A stretch of 46,784 bases of DNA, from positions 1 through 46,784 of the forward strand of contig JAFTYI010000048.1 in assembly GCA_017464815.1 (NCBI GenBank), in the 5' to 3' direction. Of the stretch, positions 27,705 through 36,018 are shown in pieces. The DNA is from Bacteroidaceae bacterium (GTDB taxonomy: Bacteria; Bacteroidota; Bacteroidia; Bacteroidales; Bacteroidaceae). The notes under the pieces were generated by a model. That model worked only from the letters and a program-made list of their open reading frames with translations. It did no database searches and was not told the origin of the DNA. Position 1 is the stretch's first letter; every line of letters begins with the position of its first letter. Made by a program: the position numbers and the translations under genes.

Positions 27705-28238
27705 ATGGAAAAGATAGGAATCTTCTGTTCGGCATGTGAGCAGATATCGCCGCGATACTTTGAATGCACACGCGAGCTGGGCGCCTGGATGGCTGCCGAG
27801 GGAAAGACCCTGGTATATGGCGGTGCCGACATGGGCCTGATGGAGTGTATCTGCCGCGCCGTGAAAGAGGGAGGCGGACAGGTGATGGGCGTGGTGCCCA
27901 CCAAACTGGAGGAGAAGGGACGGGTGAGCGACCGGCTGGACGTGACCTTCCACACCGTGAACCTGAGCGACCGCAAGGACGTTATCCTGCGCGAGAGCGA
28001 CATCCTGGTGGCCTTGCCGGGTGGCGTGGGCACGCTGGACGAGGTCTTCCACGTGGTGGCTGCGGCCACCATCGGCTATCACTCGAAGCGCGTGGTGCTC
28101 TTCAACATCGACGGATTCTGGAATCCATTGCTGACCATGCTCCGCCAGATGGAGGCACAGGGCTTCATCCGCCGCCCGTTGGACAACTTCCTCAGCGTGG
28201 CCGCCACACTGGACGAGCTGAAGGAAATGCTGAAATAA
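27705..28238 (+). CDS. LOG family protein (nucleoside monophosphate phosphoribohydrolase-like)
   Basis: The 177-residue protein is a Rossmann-like LOG/YvdD protein, with YGGADMGLMECI at 38-49 and the nucleotide-binding PGGVGTLDE at 105-113. Relatives cleave the N-glycosidic bond of (cytokinin) nucleoside 5'-monophosphates, releasing ribose 5-phosphate. The frame is open further upstream but ATG 27705 has a good ribosome-binding site (AGAAGGAG) and the standard IGIFCSA N-terminus. It is first in an operon with a sugar-phosphate isomerase and a PfkB kinase. Confidence 0.92.
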   Translation: MEKIGIFCSACEQISPRYFECTRELGAWMAAEGKTLVYGGADMGLMECICRAVKEGGGQVMGVVPTKLEEKGRVSDRLDVTFHTVNLSDRKDVILRESDILVALPGGVGTLDEVFHVVAAATIGYHSKRVVLFNIDGFWNPLLTMLRQMEAQGFIRRPLDNFLSVAATLDELKEMLK

Positions 28239-28255
28239 AAATCAAATAATAAGAT

Positions 28256-28858
28256 ATGAAAGAAACCATCCAAGCACTGCTCCGCAAGGAGGCGGAGGCG
28301 GTGTTGAACATACCCGTGACGGATGCCTACGAACAGGCCATCGCCCTGATTGTGGAACAGGTTCACCACAAGAAAGGGAAGCTCATCACCAGCGGCATGG
28401 GCAAGGCCGGACAGATTGCCATGAACATGGCCACCACCTTCTGTTCGACGGGAACCCCCTCGGTGTTCCTCCATCCCAGCGAAGCGCAACATGGCGACTT
28501 GGGCATCATTCAAGAAAACGACCTGCTGCTGCTCATCAGCAACTCGGGAAAGACGCGCGAAATTGTGGAGCTGACCATCCTGAGCCGTCGCCTGAATCCC
28601 GACCTGAAGTTCATCGTCATCACCGGAAACGGCGACAGCCCCCTGGCACAAGAGGCCGACATCTGCCTCTGCACCGGCCACCCCGACGAGGTGTGCGCCC
28701 TTGGGATGGCACCTACCACCAGCACCACGGTGATGACCGTCATCGGCGACATCCTGGTGGTGGAGACAATGAAACGCACCGGCTTCACCATCGAAGAGTA
28801 CAGCAAGCGCCACCACGGCGGCTACTTGGGACAACGGTCGAGGGAAATGAGTAAATAA
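28256..28858 (+). CDS. kdsD: SIS-domain arabinose-5-phosphate isomerase
   Basis: The 200-residue protein is a single SIS domain: GKLITSGMGKAGQIAMNMAT, then SNSGKTREIVELT, and HPDEVCALGMAPTTSTTV, all hallmarks of the KdsD/KpsF/GutQ isomerases. It lacks the two C-terminal CBS domains of the E. coli enzymes. Such short forms are known in Bacteroides. The reaction turns ribulose 5-phosphate into arabinose 5-phosphate, the entry to Kdo, and waaA in this window uses the end product. It follows the LOG gene by 17 bp. Confidence 0.88.
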   Translation: MKETIQALLRKEAEAVLNIPVTDAYEQAIALIVEQVHHKKGKLITSGMGKAGQIAMNMATTFCSTGTPSVFLHPSEAQHGDLGIIQENDLLLLISNSGKTREIVELTILSRRLNPDLKFIVITGNGDSPLAQEADICLCTGHPDEVCALGMAPTTSTTVMTVIGDILVVETMKRTGFTIEEYSKRHHGGYLGQRSREMSK

Positions 28859-28872
28859 ATGAACTTGATACT

Positions 28873-29802
28873 ATGCGCAAAGTAATAGGCATCGGAGAAA
28901 CCATCTTCGACATCATCTTCCAAGGCGGACAACCCACGGCCAGCGTGCCGGGCGGCTCCACCTTCAACAGCATCATCTCGCTCGGACGCACGGGCACACC
29001 CGTCACCTTCATCAGCGAGACAGGAAACGACCACGTGGGCAACATCATCCTCGATTTCATGCGCGAGAATGGTGTCTCCACCGACTACGTGCAGGTCTAC
29101 CCCGACGGCAAGTCGGCCATTTCGCTGGCCTTCCTCAACGAGCAGAGCGATGCACAATACCAGTTCTACAAGGACTATCCCGCCTGCCGCCTGGAGGTGG
29201 ACTTCCCTACCATCGAGAAGGACGACATCGTCATCTTCGGCTCCTACTTCGCCCTCAACCCCGTGCTTCGCGCCAAGGTGAGCGAATTTCTCGACTATGC
29301 CCGCCGGCAGGAGGCACTCATCTACTACGACGTGAACTTCCGCTCGACCCACGCCGGCGAGGTGGTGAAGCTGACGCCCACCATCATCGAAAACCTCGAG
29401 TATGCCGACATCGTGCGCGGCTCAGAGGACGACTTCCACTACATGTACGGCCTGACCGATGCCGACGCCATCTATCGCCAGAAGGTCTCCTTCTACTGCC
29501 CGCAATTCATCTGCACCCACGGCAGCAAGGGCATCAGCCTCCGCACACGCGAACTCAGCAAGGAGTACGCCGTGCCCGCCATCACCCCCGTGAGCACCAT
29601 CGGCGCGGGCGACAACTTCAATGCCGGCATCCTCTTCGGCCTCCTGCGCTACCGCATCCGTCGCGACGACCTCCCCACCCTCACCGAGCGCGATTGGGAC
29701 GACATCATCCGTTGTGGCACCGACTTCTCCACCCATGCCTGCATGAGCATCAACAACTACGTCTCCCGCGAATTCGCCGAGGAGTATGCAAGGAGGCGCT
29801 GA
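28873..29802 (+). CDS. PfkB-family carbohydrate kinase
   Basis: The 309-residue protein is a ribokinase-fold kinase. The N-terminal VPGGSTFNSIISLGRTG segment contacts the substrate, and TIGAGDNFNAGILFG near residue 247 carries the anion hole GAGD with the catalytic aspartate. The sugar is not predictable by eye (fructose, ribose or nucleoside are possible). It lies 14 bp after kdsD and is the last gene before a terminator, so it probably acts in the same phosphosugar economy. Confidence 0.88.
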   Translation: MRKVIGIGETIFDIIFQGGQPTASVPGGSTFNSIISLGRTGTPVTFISETGNDHVGNIILDFMRENGVSTDYVQVYPDGKSAISLAFLNEQSDAQYQFYKDYPACRLEVDFPTIEKDDIVIFGSYFALNPVLRAKVSEFLDYARRQEALIYYDVNFRSTHAGEVVKLTPTIIENLEYADIVRGSEDDFHYMYGLTDADAIYRQKVSFYCPQFICTHGSKGISLRTRELSKEYAVPAITPVSTIGAGDNFNAGILFGLLRYRIRRDDLPTLTERDWDDIIRCGTDFSTHACMSINNYVSREFAEEYARRR

Positions 29803-29859
29803 GAAGACGGCACCTCTTCCCTTTGTAAACATTCCGTCACACACGGTGTAAAGAAACAG

Positions 29860-29910
29860 AAAAAGCCCGCTCCCCATTCCCCTTACTCTTGGGATGAGGC
29901 GGGCTTTTCT
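29860..29910 (+). terminator. Terminator of the LOG-kdsD-pfkB operon
   Basis: AAAAGCCCGC (29861-29870) pairs with GCGGGCTTTT (29899-29908); the loop has a further partly paired CCC...GGG segment. It is followed by a T-rich stretch. Confidence 0.8.
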
Positions 29911-30034
29911 TCTGAACAGCACCTTCTCGCTTTGGCATTAAGAATCAACCACTTACACACCAAATGAAATTCTTCCCATTTTTCGTGCGACGAGAAATCT
30001 GCGTGCATACGGGCGATTCTCGCGCGACCAGTTT

Positions 30035-30069
30035 TGCATATTTATGCAGTGCGAGCGTATAATTATGCA
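30035..30069. promoter_or_regulatory. Two ARG-box-like palindromes in a gene-free region
   Basis: TGCATATTTATGCA (30035-30048, a perfect palindrome except its centre) and CGTATAATTATGCA (30056-30069) have centres 21 bp apart, the spacing of ArgR double operators, and resemble the pair upstream of argR. A single copy, TGCATATTTATGCC, lies at 30306-30319. CACTTTTG at 30068-30075 could be an imperfect -7 box. No gene starts within 800 bp on the plus strand, so a role is unclear. Confidence 0.45.
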
Positions 30070-30129
30070 CTTTTGCATCTTCCCAAAGGCTTTCACGCTC
30101 CCCTTTTTAGGGCACTTATCGAGGTACCG

Positions 30130-30261
30130 CTCCTAAACGTCCGATGAAGAACTCCTAAACGTCCGCCGGAATTCTCCTGCACACGCCACGATTCTCAGGT
30201 GCACACGGGCGGAAGTTCTCCTACGCTTCCGCGGATGCTTAGGAGCGGGCGGGCGGAAACG
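30130..30261. repeat. 22-bp tandem array, locus 3
   Basis: Six rows of 22 bases start at 30130, 30152, 30174, 30196, 30218 and 30240. The first two share their first 14 bases (CTCCTAAACGTCCG), and four of six begin CTCCT. The rest are G+C-rich and diverged. The sequence on both sides (29980-30129 and 30262-30420) looks related in composition but the register is less clear. No ORF with recognisable homology is present. Confidence 0.75.
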
Positions 30262-30420
30262 CCCTTTTCAACCAAAATCTCAGTCTCCCCCGCCTCCTTC
30301 CCTCATGCATATTTATGCCCAAAAAACACCCGCCGCCCCGCCTTCCATCCCGATGAAATGGGGGAAAATAGCCATGCAGGATTCTTTACCGCATGATGTA
30401 AAGGATTAGATATTTTTAAT

Positions 30421-30695
30421 GTAAGTTCGATATAAGGAGCGGGGTAACCTTAACTCCTCCCCTAAGTTAGGGGAGGTGGCCGATAGGCCGGAGGAGTGTG
30501 TGAAAAATAGGACTTTTATGACAGACTCCCTCCCCCTTTCGGGGTAGCCTACGGCCTCCGTCGCACAGGGCACTGTGCTCCCCTCGCAAGGCGCGAATTG
30601 ACATCGAGTCAATTCTCTATCGGCCTTGCTACGCCCTCTAACTTAGAGGGAGAGTTTTAGTTACTTCTATACATCATTCCTTATATCGGACTCAC
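30421..30695. repeat. 275-bp palindromic element with 18-bp terminal inverted repeats
   Basis: GTAAGTTCGATATAAGGA (30421-30438) and TCCTTATATCGGACTCAC (30678-30695) are inverted and match at 16 of 18 positions. Inside are arms of the type CTCCCCTAAGTTAGGGGAG and CTCTAACTTAGAG, plus hairpins GCACAGGGCACTGTGC and AATTGACATCGAGTCAATT. It carries no ORF and looks like a MITE or a structured intergenic repeat related to the one at priA. Confidence 0.7.
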
Positions 30696-30818
30696 GATAT
30701 TCTATTGAGCACTTCACGATTGCTTGGGAGTTGCAACGAGCTTAATTTCTAAGAATTTGCATCTCTTACCAAGAAGAAGACTCATGGAAACAACGCAAAT
30801 ACAACCGACCAATGGGTG

Positions 30819-30849
30819 TTGAGCAAATCGGAATAGCGACTTAATTTTG
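30819..30849 (+). promoter_or_regulatory. Promoter of the fucosyltransferase-like gene
   Basis: TTG (30819-30821), a 20-bp spacer and TAATTTTG (30842-30849) match the Bacteroidetes pattern. The ATG is at 30882. Confidence 0.65.
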
Positions 30850-30881
30850 CACAAAAACAACACTAAATTTTCATTTCAGTC

Positions 30882-31778
30882 ATGCAAAACAAGGCGCACA
30901 TAACACTAGTACCTGTCGGAGGATTAGCAAACAGAATGAAAGGAATCAATGCTGCCATAACCTTCGCCGACAAAATTGGCGCAACCTTGGAAATTATTTG
31001 GTTCACAGGATGGGAACTGAACTGCCCCTTTCACAAACTGTTTGCCCCTATCAACAGGGACGGAATTACACTAAGGGAAGCAACTTTCTTGGATTATATC
31101 CTCTATGACAGACCCCGAAGAAAGAATCTCCACATCCCTAAACTTTTCCAAAAGATAATGTTTGATAAAACAATGTACGAATCAGAAGCAGGCGAACGGA
31201 CATCGGGAAAATTCGACTTCACTGTCTGGTGCGACAAAAAGAAGCACTACATCGCAACATTCTCGGAGTTTTGTGCAGATGAAAAGCGCCACGTGTTTGA
31301 AATGTTCAAACCTGCCAAAGAATTAGAAGAAAGAATCAGGCAGAATGTCAATCGTTTCAGTGCACACACCATCGGGGTACACATCAGAAGGACTGACAAT
31401 GTCATAGCCATAGAAAAAAGTCCGACAGAACTGTTTATAAGACGGATGCAAGAGGAAATCAGGCAAAATCAAGATGCACAATTCTACCTGGCCACCGATT
31501 CTGAACAGGAGAAGAAGACACTGGGCGAAATGTTCAAAGGACGCATTACCACATCACCCTTTCGAGCCGACCGGAATTCGGTAGAGGGTATGCAAGAAGC
31601 CGTCGTCGAGCTATATACCCTTGCCGCAACCACCCACATCATCGGCAGCACGGGGAGCACCTATGCGAGGACGGCTGCCAGAATAGGCAAAATAGAATAT
31701 GAATATGTGAGCAAAGAGGCATCATATACTCATACCTGCCCCACCTCCTCCATCACCTGCAAGCACTCTTTGCGGTAG
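30882..31778 (+). CDS. Fucosyltransferase-like GT-B glycosyltransferase
   Basis: The 298-residue protein has the GDP-fucose-type signatures GGLANRMKGI at 13-22, GVHIRRTDN at 165-173 and the later YLATDSE and IIGSTGSTYAR, typical of the GT11/GT23/NodZ superfamily. It probably adds a deoxyhexose or related sugar to surface glycan. Its base composition is visibly richer in A and T than the neighbours, suggesting recent transfer. The final 16 codons overlap the 3' end of the convergent TPR gene by 49 bp, so the C-terminal tail may be non-conserved. It is single and flanked by repeats. Confidence 0.75.
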   Translation: MQNKAHITLVPVGGLANRMKGINAAITFADKIGATLEIIWFTGWELNCPFHKLFAPINRDGITLREATFLDYILYDRPRRKNLHIPKLFQKIMFDKTMYESEAGERTSGKFDFTVWCDKKKHYIATFSEFCADEKRHVFEMFKPAKELEERIRQNVNRFSAHTIGVHIRRTDNVIAIEKSPTELFIRRMQEEIRQNQDAQFYLATDSEQEKKTLGEMFKGRITTSPFRADRNSVEGMQEAVVELYTLAATTHIIGSTGSTYARTAARIGKIEYEYVSKEASYTHTCPTSSITCKHSLR

Positions 31779-33592
31779 GCTTTGACGGAGTTGGGGGCCA
31801 AGCAGGCGGCACGTGCCATCATCTCCACATCGTCCAGGCCAAGGGCTATCAGGTAGCAGATGGTGAGCTTCTTCCACTCGAGGCCACACCCGTCCAAGAG
31901 GGCATGTTTCTGGGGCGCCTCGTGCGCCAACAGGGTTTTCAGCAGCGGCAGGTACTCCGAGGTGCGGATGTCATACTTTGCCCGCTCCTCGCCGTAGCGG
32001 AGTTGCAGCAGCAGGTCGATGGCTACGGCATCCTGCCCCGTCATGACAAAGTGGTTGAGGCGCTGGTCAATCTCCCACTGATGCTCCACCACGGCCAAGC
32101 GGTCGGTTTGCGACCTCAGTGTCCGCCGCAGCTCCTTCAGGTCTTGCTTCTGTTCGCTCTCAGTCCGCTTCTGTGTGCGGTCCTCCTCCTTCATCTTCCG
32201 GATGTCGGCTTCCAGCAGGCGGATGCTCTCTTTCAGGCGCTTGATTTCCTCCTTGTGCTCCTCCTTGGCCTGCTGGTGCTCCTCCTTCAGGCGGTTTAGG
32301 GCATTGCTCTGGTTGGTGACCACCCCTTTCAGCCCTCCCAGGTTGGCGGCCGTCTCGCCCAGTTGCTGCTCGGTTTCGGCCAAGGTCTGCTCCATGTGGC
32401 GCAGCTGGTCGATGCTGTGTTGCCGCTCACGGTTGTGTCGCCGGCGAATGAAGCGCAGGCCCATCCATGCCACGGCCAACAGGACGAGCAACGAGGTCAC
32501 CCACACCCATTGGCGCAGTTTCCACAGGGAGTTTTCGGCCTTCAGCAAACGGTTCTCCACCCTGTAGGGGATGGCGGCCACTTGCGCCGTCTTCCGTCGC
32601 TGAGTCAGGTCGTTGTCGTATTGGCGGTAGAGGTCGTGATAACGGACGGCCATCTCCAGATCGCCCATGTCGCGGTAAATTTTGTAGAGGCGCAGATAGC
32701 CGCCGCACACCGTCAGGCTGTCGGCGCTCTCCAACACCTTTTCGGCATATTCAAGAGCCGCGTCGTAGTTCCCTTGTTCATAGTAGAGGGTCGTCAAAGC
32801 GGAGTACAACGTGTGGACGTAAGGCGAAGTGCCCATCCGGCCGGCACACTGCTGCAACAGGCGTTCGGCCTCGATGAAATCACCATTTTCTGTCAGGAAG
32901 GAGGCATAATTCTGCAACAACAGGTAGTAGTTGCGCGAGCGGACGCCCCGTTCGTCGGCATAAGCCAGCCCCTCGGTGTAACAGGCACGGGCGCTGTCCT
33001 TCTGCCCAAGCACATCGTGCATCATGGCCATGCGCCGACAGGTGGCGACCACGTAGTGGGCCGAGTCGCCCCTCAGCTCATGCTCCTTTGTCAGCCGGAA
33101 GTAGTGCAACGCCTCGGCGTACATTGCCTGACCGGCCAACAACATGCCGTAGTGGTCGAAGAGCAGGGCTTTATACCGGTCGTCGTCCACCCCCTCGAAG
33201 CTGCGTTCGCTGGCGGCAAATGCCTCGGCAGCCTTCTCCACCTCGTCGCGCTGCTTGTGTACAAGCCCCTTGTAGAGCCACGCTTTTGCCAAATGGCGAT
33301 GGTCGCCCTTGGCGCGATAGTAGTCTACGGCCTTGTTTATCAGCGAGTCACTGTCCAAAGGTCTCCCGCACTTGTGCATGGCTTGCACCTGCAAGAGGGC
33401 ACGCTTGGCTTGCTGTTCGTCGGTCAGTCGGCCGTCACCATCCACCTGTTGCAGGCATCTGTAGGCAAAGTCGGGGTCGCTCTCCATGCAGGCCTCCGCA
33501 CGCTCGAGCCACTGTTCCCCCTCGCTCGTGCAACCGGCGGCGGTGAAGAGAAGCAGCAGCATGAGGGTTCCTATCCATCCGTTTGTCTTCAT
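31730..33592 (-). CDS. TPR lipoprotein-like membrane protein with coiled coil and degenerate LuxR-type HTH
   Basis: From ATG 33592 the 620-residue protein starts with a lipoprotein-like signal (LLLLFTAAGCTSEG). Residues about 25-340 are TPR units (for example AKAWLYKGLVHKQRDEVEKA), a membrane helix follows near 358-380 (WVWVTSLLVLLAVAWMGL), then a long charged coiled coil to about 500. The C-terminus, with LTICYLIALGLDDVEMMARA and APNSVKAYRKECLQVM, looks like the LuxR-like HTH found in similar Bacteroidetes TPR regulators, though diverged. It may be a membrane-tethered regulator; this is inference. The ORF is open upstream to 33673. Confidence 0.7.
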   Translation of the reverse strand: MKTNGWIGTLMLLLLFTAAGCTSEGEQWLERAEACMESDPDFAYRCLQQVDGDGRLTDEQQAKRALLQVQAMHKCGRPLDSDSLINKAVDYYRAKGDHRHLAKAWLYKGLVHKQRDEVEKAAEAFAASERSFEGVDDDRYKALLFDHYGMLLAGQAMYAEALHYFRLTKEHELRGDSAHYVVATCRRMAMMHDVLGQKDSARACYTEGLAYADERGVRSRNYYLLLQNYASFLTENGDFIEAERLLQQCAGRMGTSPYVHTLYSALTTLYYEQGNYDAALEYAEKVLESADSLTVCGGYLRLYKIYRDMGDLEMAVRYHDLYRQYDNDLTQRRKTAQVAAIPYRVENRLLKAENSLWKLRQWVWVTSLLVLLAVAWMGLRFIRRRHNRERQHSIDQLRHMEQTLAETEQQLGETAANLGGLKGVVTNQSNALNRLKEEHQQAKEEHKEEIKRLKESIRLLEADIRKMKEEDRTQKRTESEQKQDLKELRRTLRSQTDRLAVVEHQWEIDQRLNHFVMTGQDAVAIDLLLQLRYGEERAKYDIRTSEYLPLLKTLLAHEAPQKHALLDGCGLEWKKLTICYLIALGLDDVEMMARAACLAPNSVKAYRKECLQVMEEVGQV

Positions 33593-33850
33593 CTGTTGAT
33601 ATGGTTTCTGAAATTTTGTCCTTGCAAAGTAACACATAAATCTACACATACGCAAAAACCACGCCTCATCCATCCCCTAAAACAGGGGGATTTTGTACAA
33701 AAAACAGGGGCGGGAAGGAGAAAAACAGCATATTATATCGCGGGTGAACAGAACGGAGAAAAGCATCATCCAGCTTGATAACCAACGGTTTGCAAACGCC
33801 GTCATTCAGGCTCGTCCGTTGCACGCTCCGTATATTACTGCAAAAAATAC

Positions 33851-33881
33851 TTGACCGCTATTGCTATTCTCCTTATCTTTG
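33851..33881 (+). promoter_or_regulatory. Promoter of the lipoprotein/secreted protein pair
   Basis: TTG at 33851-33853, a 20-bp spacer and TATCTTTG at 33874-33881 fit the Bacteroidetes consensus; the ATG is at 33937. The rest of the 344-bp gap from the TPR gene holds only a CCCCTAAAACAGGGG hairpin near 33675. Confidence 0.65.
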
Positions 33882-33936
33882 CATCATCAATTGGTTCCAA
33901 CCACACACTTGTAAATAAAAGAAAGGAAAAAAGGAT

Positions 33937-34719
33937 ATGAAGACAAAGCACATGCTCGGATGGCTGGTGGCAGCCACACTGTTATCGGGTTGTTCATCCA
34001 TCAGCCGCGACAAGGAGGACGACTTGATTATCATCACCGACAAAGGACTGGACATCGACGACGACAAAAAGTTTGAACGGCCTGACGACAAACCCAGCAA
34101 ACCCGTTCAGCCCGGCGACTCGCAACTGGGCGGAATCGGGGACACGGTTATCATCGGGGACACGGTTGTCCCAGGGGGCACGATTATCCCTGGGGACACA
34201 ATTGTCACAGGGGGCGAAGCGGGTTCTATGGGCCAGCACCTCCTGGCGACGCGCTACATTGACGACAATCAGACGGACACCACGCTGTTCGAAGGCAACT
34301 ATGGAACCATCGAGTCGCACATCGTGATACGCTCGGGCGGAATCTTGCAGATTTTCGACAGGCACATCATGCACCAGCATGCCACCATCACCATCGACCA
34401 AGGTGGAAAACTGTGGGTAAGCGGATGCCTCCAACATGTGGAGCTCACCATCAAGGAAGGAGGCACACTGGAGCTTAATGGCGAAGGCTGCATCGTTTTA
34501 GCAAGTCGGGGAAGTCTGCATCTGGAGCCTAACTCCATCATCAGATGCACAGGCATACTCACCCCCGACAACGACGGAAACGGCAACATCGGAAGCACCG
34601 GCAACGACGGAATCACCGGCAACGACGGATGGAACATCTATGCACCGTCAGCCGACCCCATATCATCGGAAATTGAGAAATTGGATTCTCTAGAGATACA
34701 ACAAATGATAGTTCATTAA
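33937..34719 (+). CDS. Lipoprotein of unknown function with short tandem repeats
   Basis: The 260-residue product has a lipobox LLSGC (Cys 19). Residues about 67-92 are tandem copies of a G-D-T-V/I-I/V pattern encoded by repeated GGGGACACGGTT-like units. The following 130 residues (for example IVIRSGGILQIFDRH and TIDQGGKLWVSGC) have the alternating hydrophobic and Gly pattern of a right-handed beta helix. No known family was recognised. It shares an operon with the gene 20 bp downstream. Confidence 0.7.
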   Translation: MKTKHMLGWLVAATLLSGCSSISRDKEDDLIIITDKGLDIDDDKKFERPDDKPSKPVQPGDSQLGGIGDTVIIGDTVVPGGTIIPGDTIVTGGEAGSMGQHLLATRYIDDNQTDTTLFEGNYGTIESHIVIRSGGILQIFDRHIMHQHATITIDQGGKLWVSGCLQHVELTIKEGGTLELNGEGCIVLASRGSLHLEPNSIIRCTGILTPDNDGNGNIGSTGNDGITGNDGWNIYAPSADPISSEIEKLDSLEIQQMIVH

Positions 34720-34739
34720 CTTAAAAAACACACTGCATT

Positions 34740-35843
34740 ATGAAAAAGAAAATATTTACCTTGTTTGCCTGCCTTGCGGGCATGTGTGCAACAACTGCTG
34801 CCAGTCCCAATCCGATGGCCGAAGCCGATACGATTGGGCACAAACCCACTGAACCTGTTCTCATTAACTGGTTCAGCATAAGCCCCCAATGCCCCACGAA
34901 GGACGAAGAAATCACGCTGACAGCCAGTGTGTCCGTAAACTGCACCTATCAGCAACAGATTGAAACCGTTGGGAACAACATCTATGTGAACGGGAACTTC
35001 AGCACCCAGTCCAACTGCCCGATAGTAAACAAGCTGATAGAACAACCATTGGGCAAACTCCCCGTTGGGACATATACACTGGAACACCACATCGAAATGA
35101 CAGGTGACAACAATGAGGTGACACAGTCAGCCACCTGCCGCCTGCAATTTGAAGTACTGGAATTCCGCGTAGATACGGGCGCAGTGGTGCCACCGCTCCC
35201 CGGGAAACCCTCCATCTATGTGCCTGTTATCCGCGAAGATGCCAACGTGACGGAATATCCGCACAATCCGGCTATAGACAAAATGCTCTCGTCGGTTGAA
35301 CCGGCCAAGCAGGAGTTTACCATGACCATTGAAGGGGAATACCTGCGCATCAAAGGCACCTTGATGGCACGCGGATACGACAAGCACTACATCAATTGCG
35401 AGATTATCGGCGACTCGGTGCATCTGCAACGATTCGACATGGATCCTGAGAGCACTGACATGCTGTTGCACGATGTGGACATCCTCATCCCTGGCTTCAC
35501 CGAAGACTATTACCATGTGACTTTGGCCGAGCAGAACGACGTGCCTCTATACAGGGAGCACATGGTGATGTCGAAGGTGGTGGCGAGAGCAAGCCACGTG
35601 CAGGAGGTGCAACAGGCACGGGGAATAATCGTCCGCTCCATCGGAGAAACAATTTGCTGCACCGCTCCCAATGCAACAAAGGTGGAAGTCTACACCATGG
35701 ACGCTGTGAAGGTGAGCGAAGCTGCGTTTGCCAACGGCGAAGCCACGGTGGCGACGGGCAAAACTCCTGCCACATACCTCTATATCATCACCTTCCCTGA
35801 CGGACGGCGCGAAAGCGGGAAAATAGCGACAAACAGCAAATAG
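34740..35843 (+). CDS. Secreted protein of unknown function with T9SS-like tail
   Basis: The 367-residue protein has a signal peptide (FTLFACLAGMCATTAA). The middle part is beta-rich with cysteines and no motif I recognise. The last 60 residues (KVEVYTMDAVKVSEA then TYLYIITFPDGRRESGKI) resemble the type IX secretion sorting domain. It follows the lipoprotein gene by 20 bp and is followed by inverted-repeat element E about 100 bp downstream. Possibly both products make a surface structure; this is inference. Confidence 0.7.
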   Translation: MKKKIFTLFACLAGMCATTAASPNPMAEADTIGHKPTEPVLINWFSISPQCPTKDEEITLTASVSVNCTYQQQIETVGNNIYVNGNFSTQSNCPIVNKLIEQPLGKLPVGTYTLEHHIEMTGDNNEVTQSATCRLQFEVLEFRVDTGAVVPPLPGKPSIYVPVIREDANVTEYPHNPAIDKMLSSVEPAKQEFTMTIEGEYLRIKGTLMARGYDKHYINCEIIGDSVHLQRFDMDPESTDMLLHDVDILIPGFTEDYYHVTLAEQNDVPLYREHMVMSKVVARASHVQEVQQARGIIVRSIGETICCTAPNATKVEVYTMDAVKVSEAAFANGEATVATGKTPATYLYIITFPDGRRESGKIATNSK

Positions 35844-35943
35844 AGGCAATACCGAATTGAAAAATCGGATTCAATCATTATTAGTGTCCGCTAAACAGTA
35901 ATAGATTCAATAGAGAAACAGCTGTTTGTAAAAGAAAAAAGAA

Positions 35944-35995
35944 AGGCGCGGATTACGCGATTCACTCATCCGTGAAATCCGCGTAATCCGCGCCT
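35944..35995. repeat. Inverted-repeat element E (gcggat type)
   Basis: AGGCGCGGATTACGCG (35944-35959) and CGCGTAATCCGCGCCT (35980-35995) are perfect inverted 16-mers around a 20-base loop, between the convergent secreted-protein and valS genes. A bidirectional terminator role is likely. Confidence 0.85.
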
Positions 35996-36018
35996 GAATC
36001 TATTTATTGCCAGCCTTT

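Noticed and set aside
30130-30261. CRISPR array
   Set aside because: The 22-bp units are contiguous with no spacers, diverged and no cas gene is near.
30199-30396. 65-codon frame in the repeat-rich gap
   Set aside because: It is made of the 22-bp array and flanks, without ribosome-binding site or homology.
32363-33778. 471-codon open frame opposite the TPR gene
   Set aside because: Shadow frame; the TPR repeats and membrane helix on the other strand are clear.
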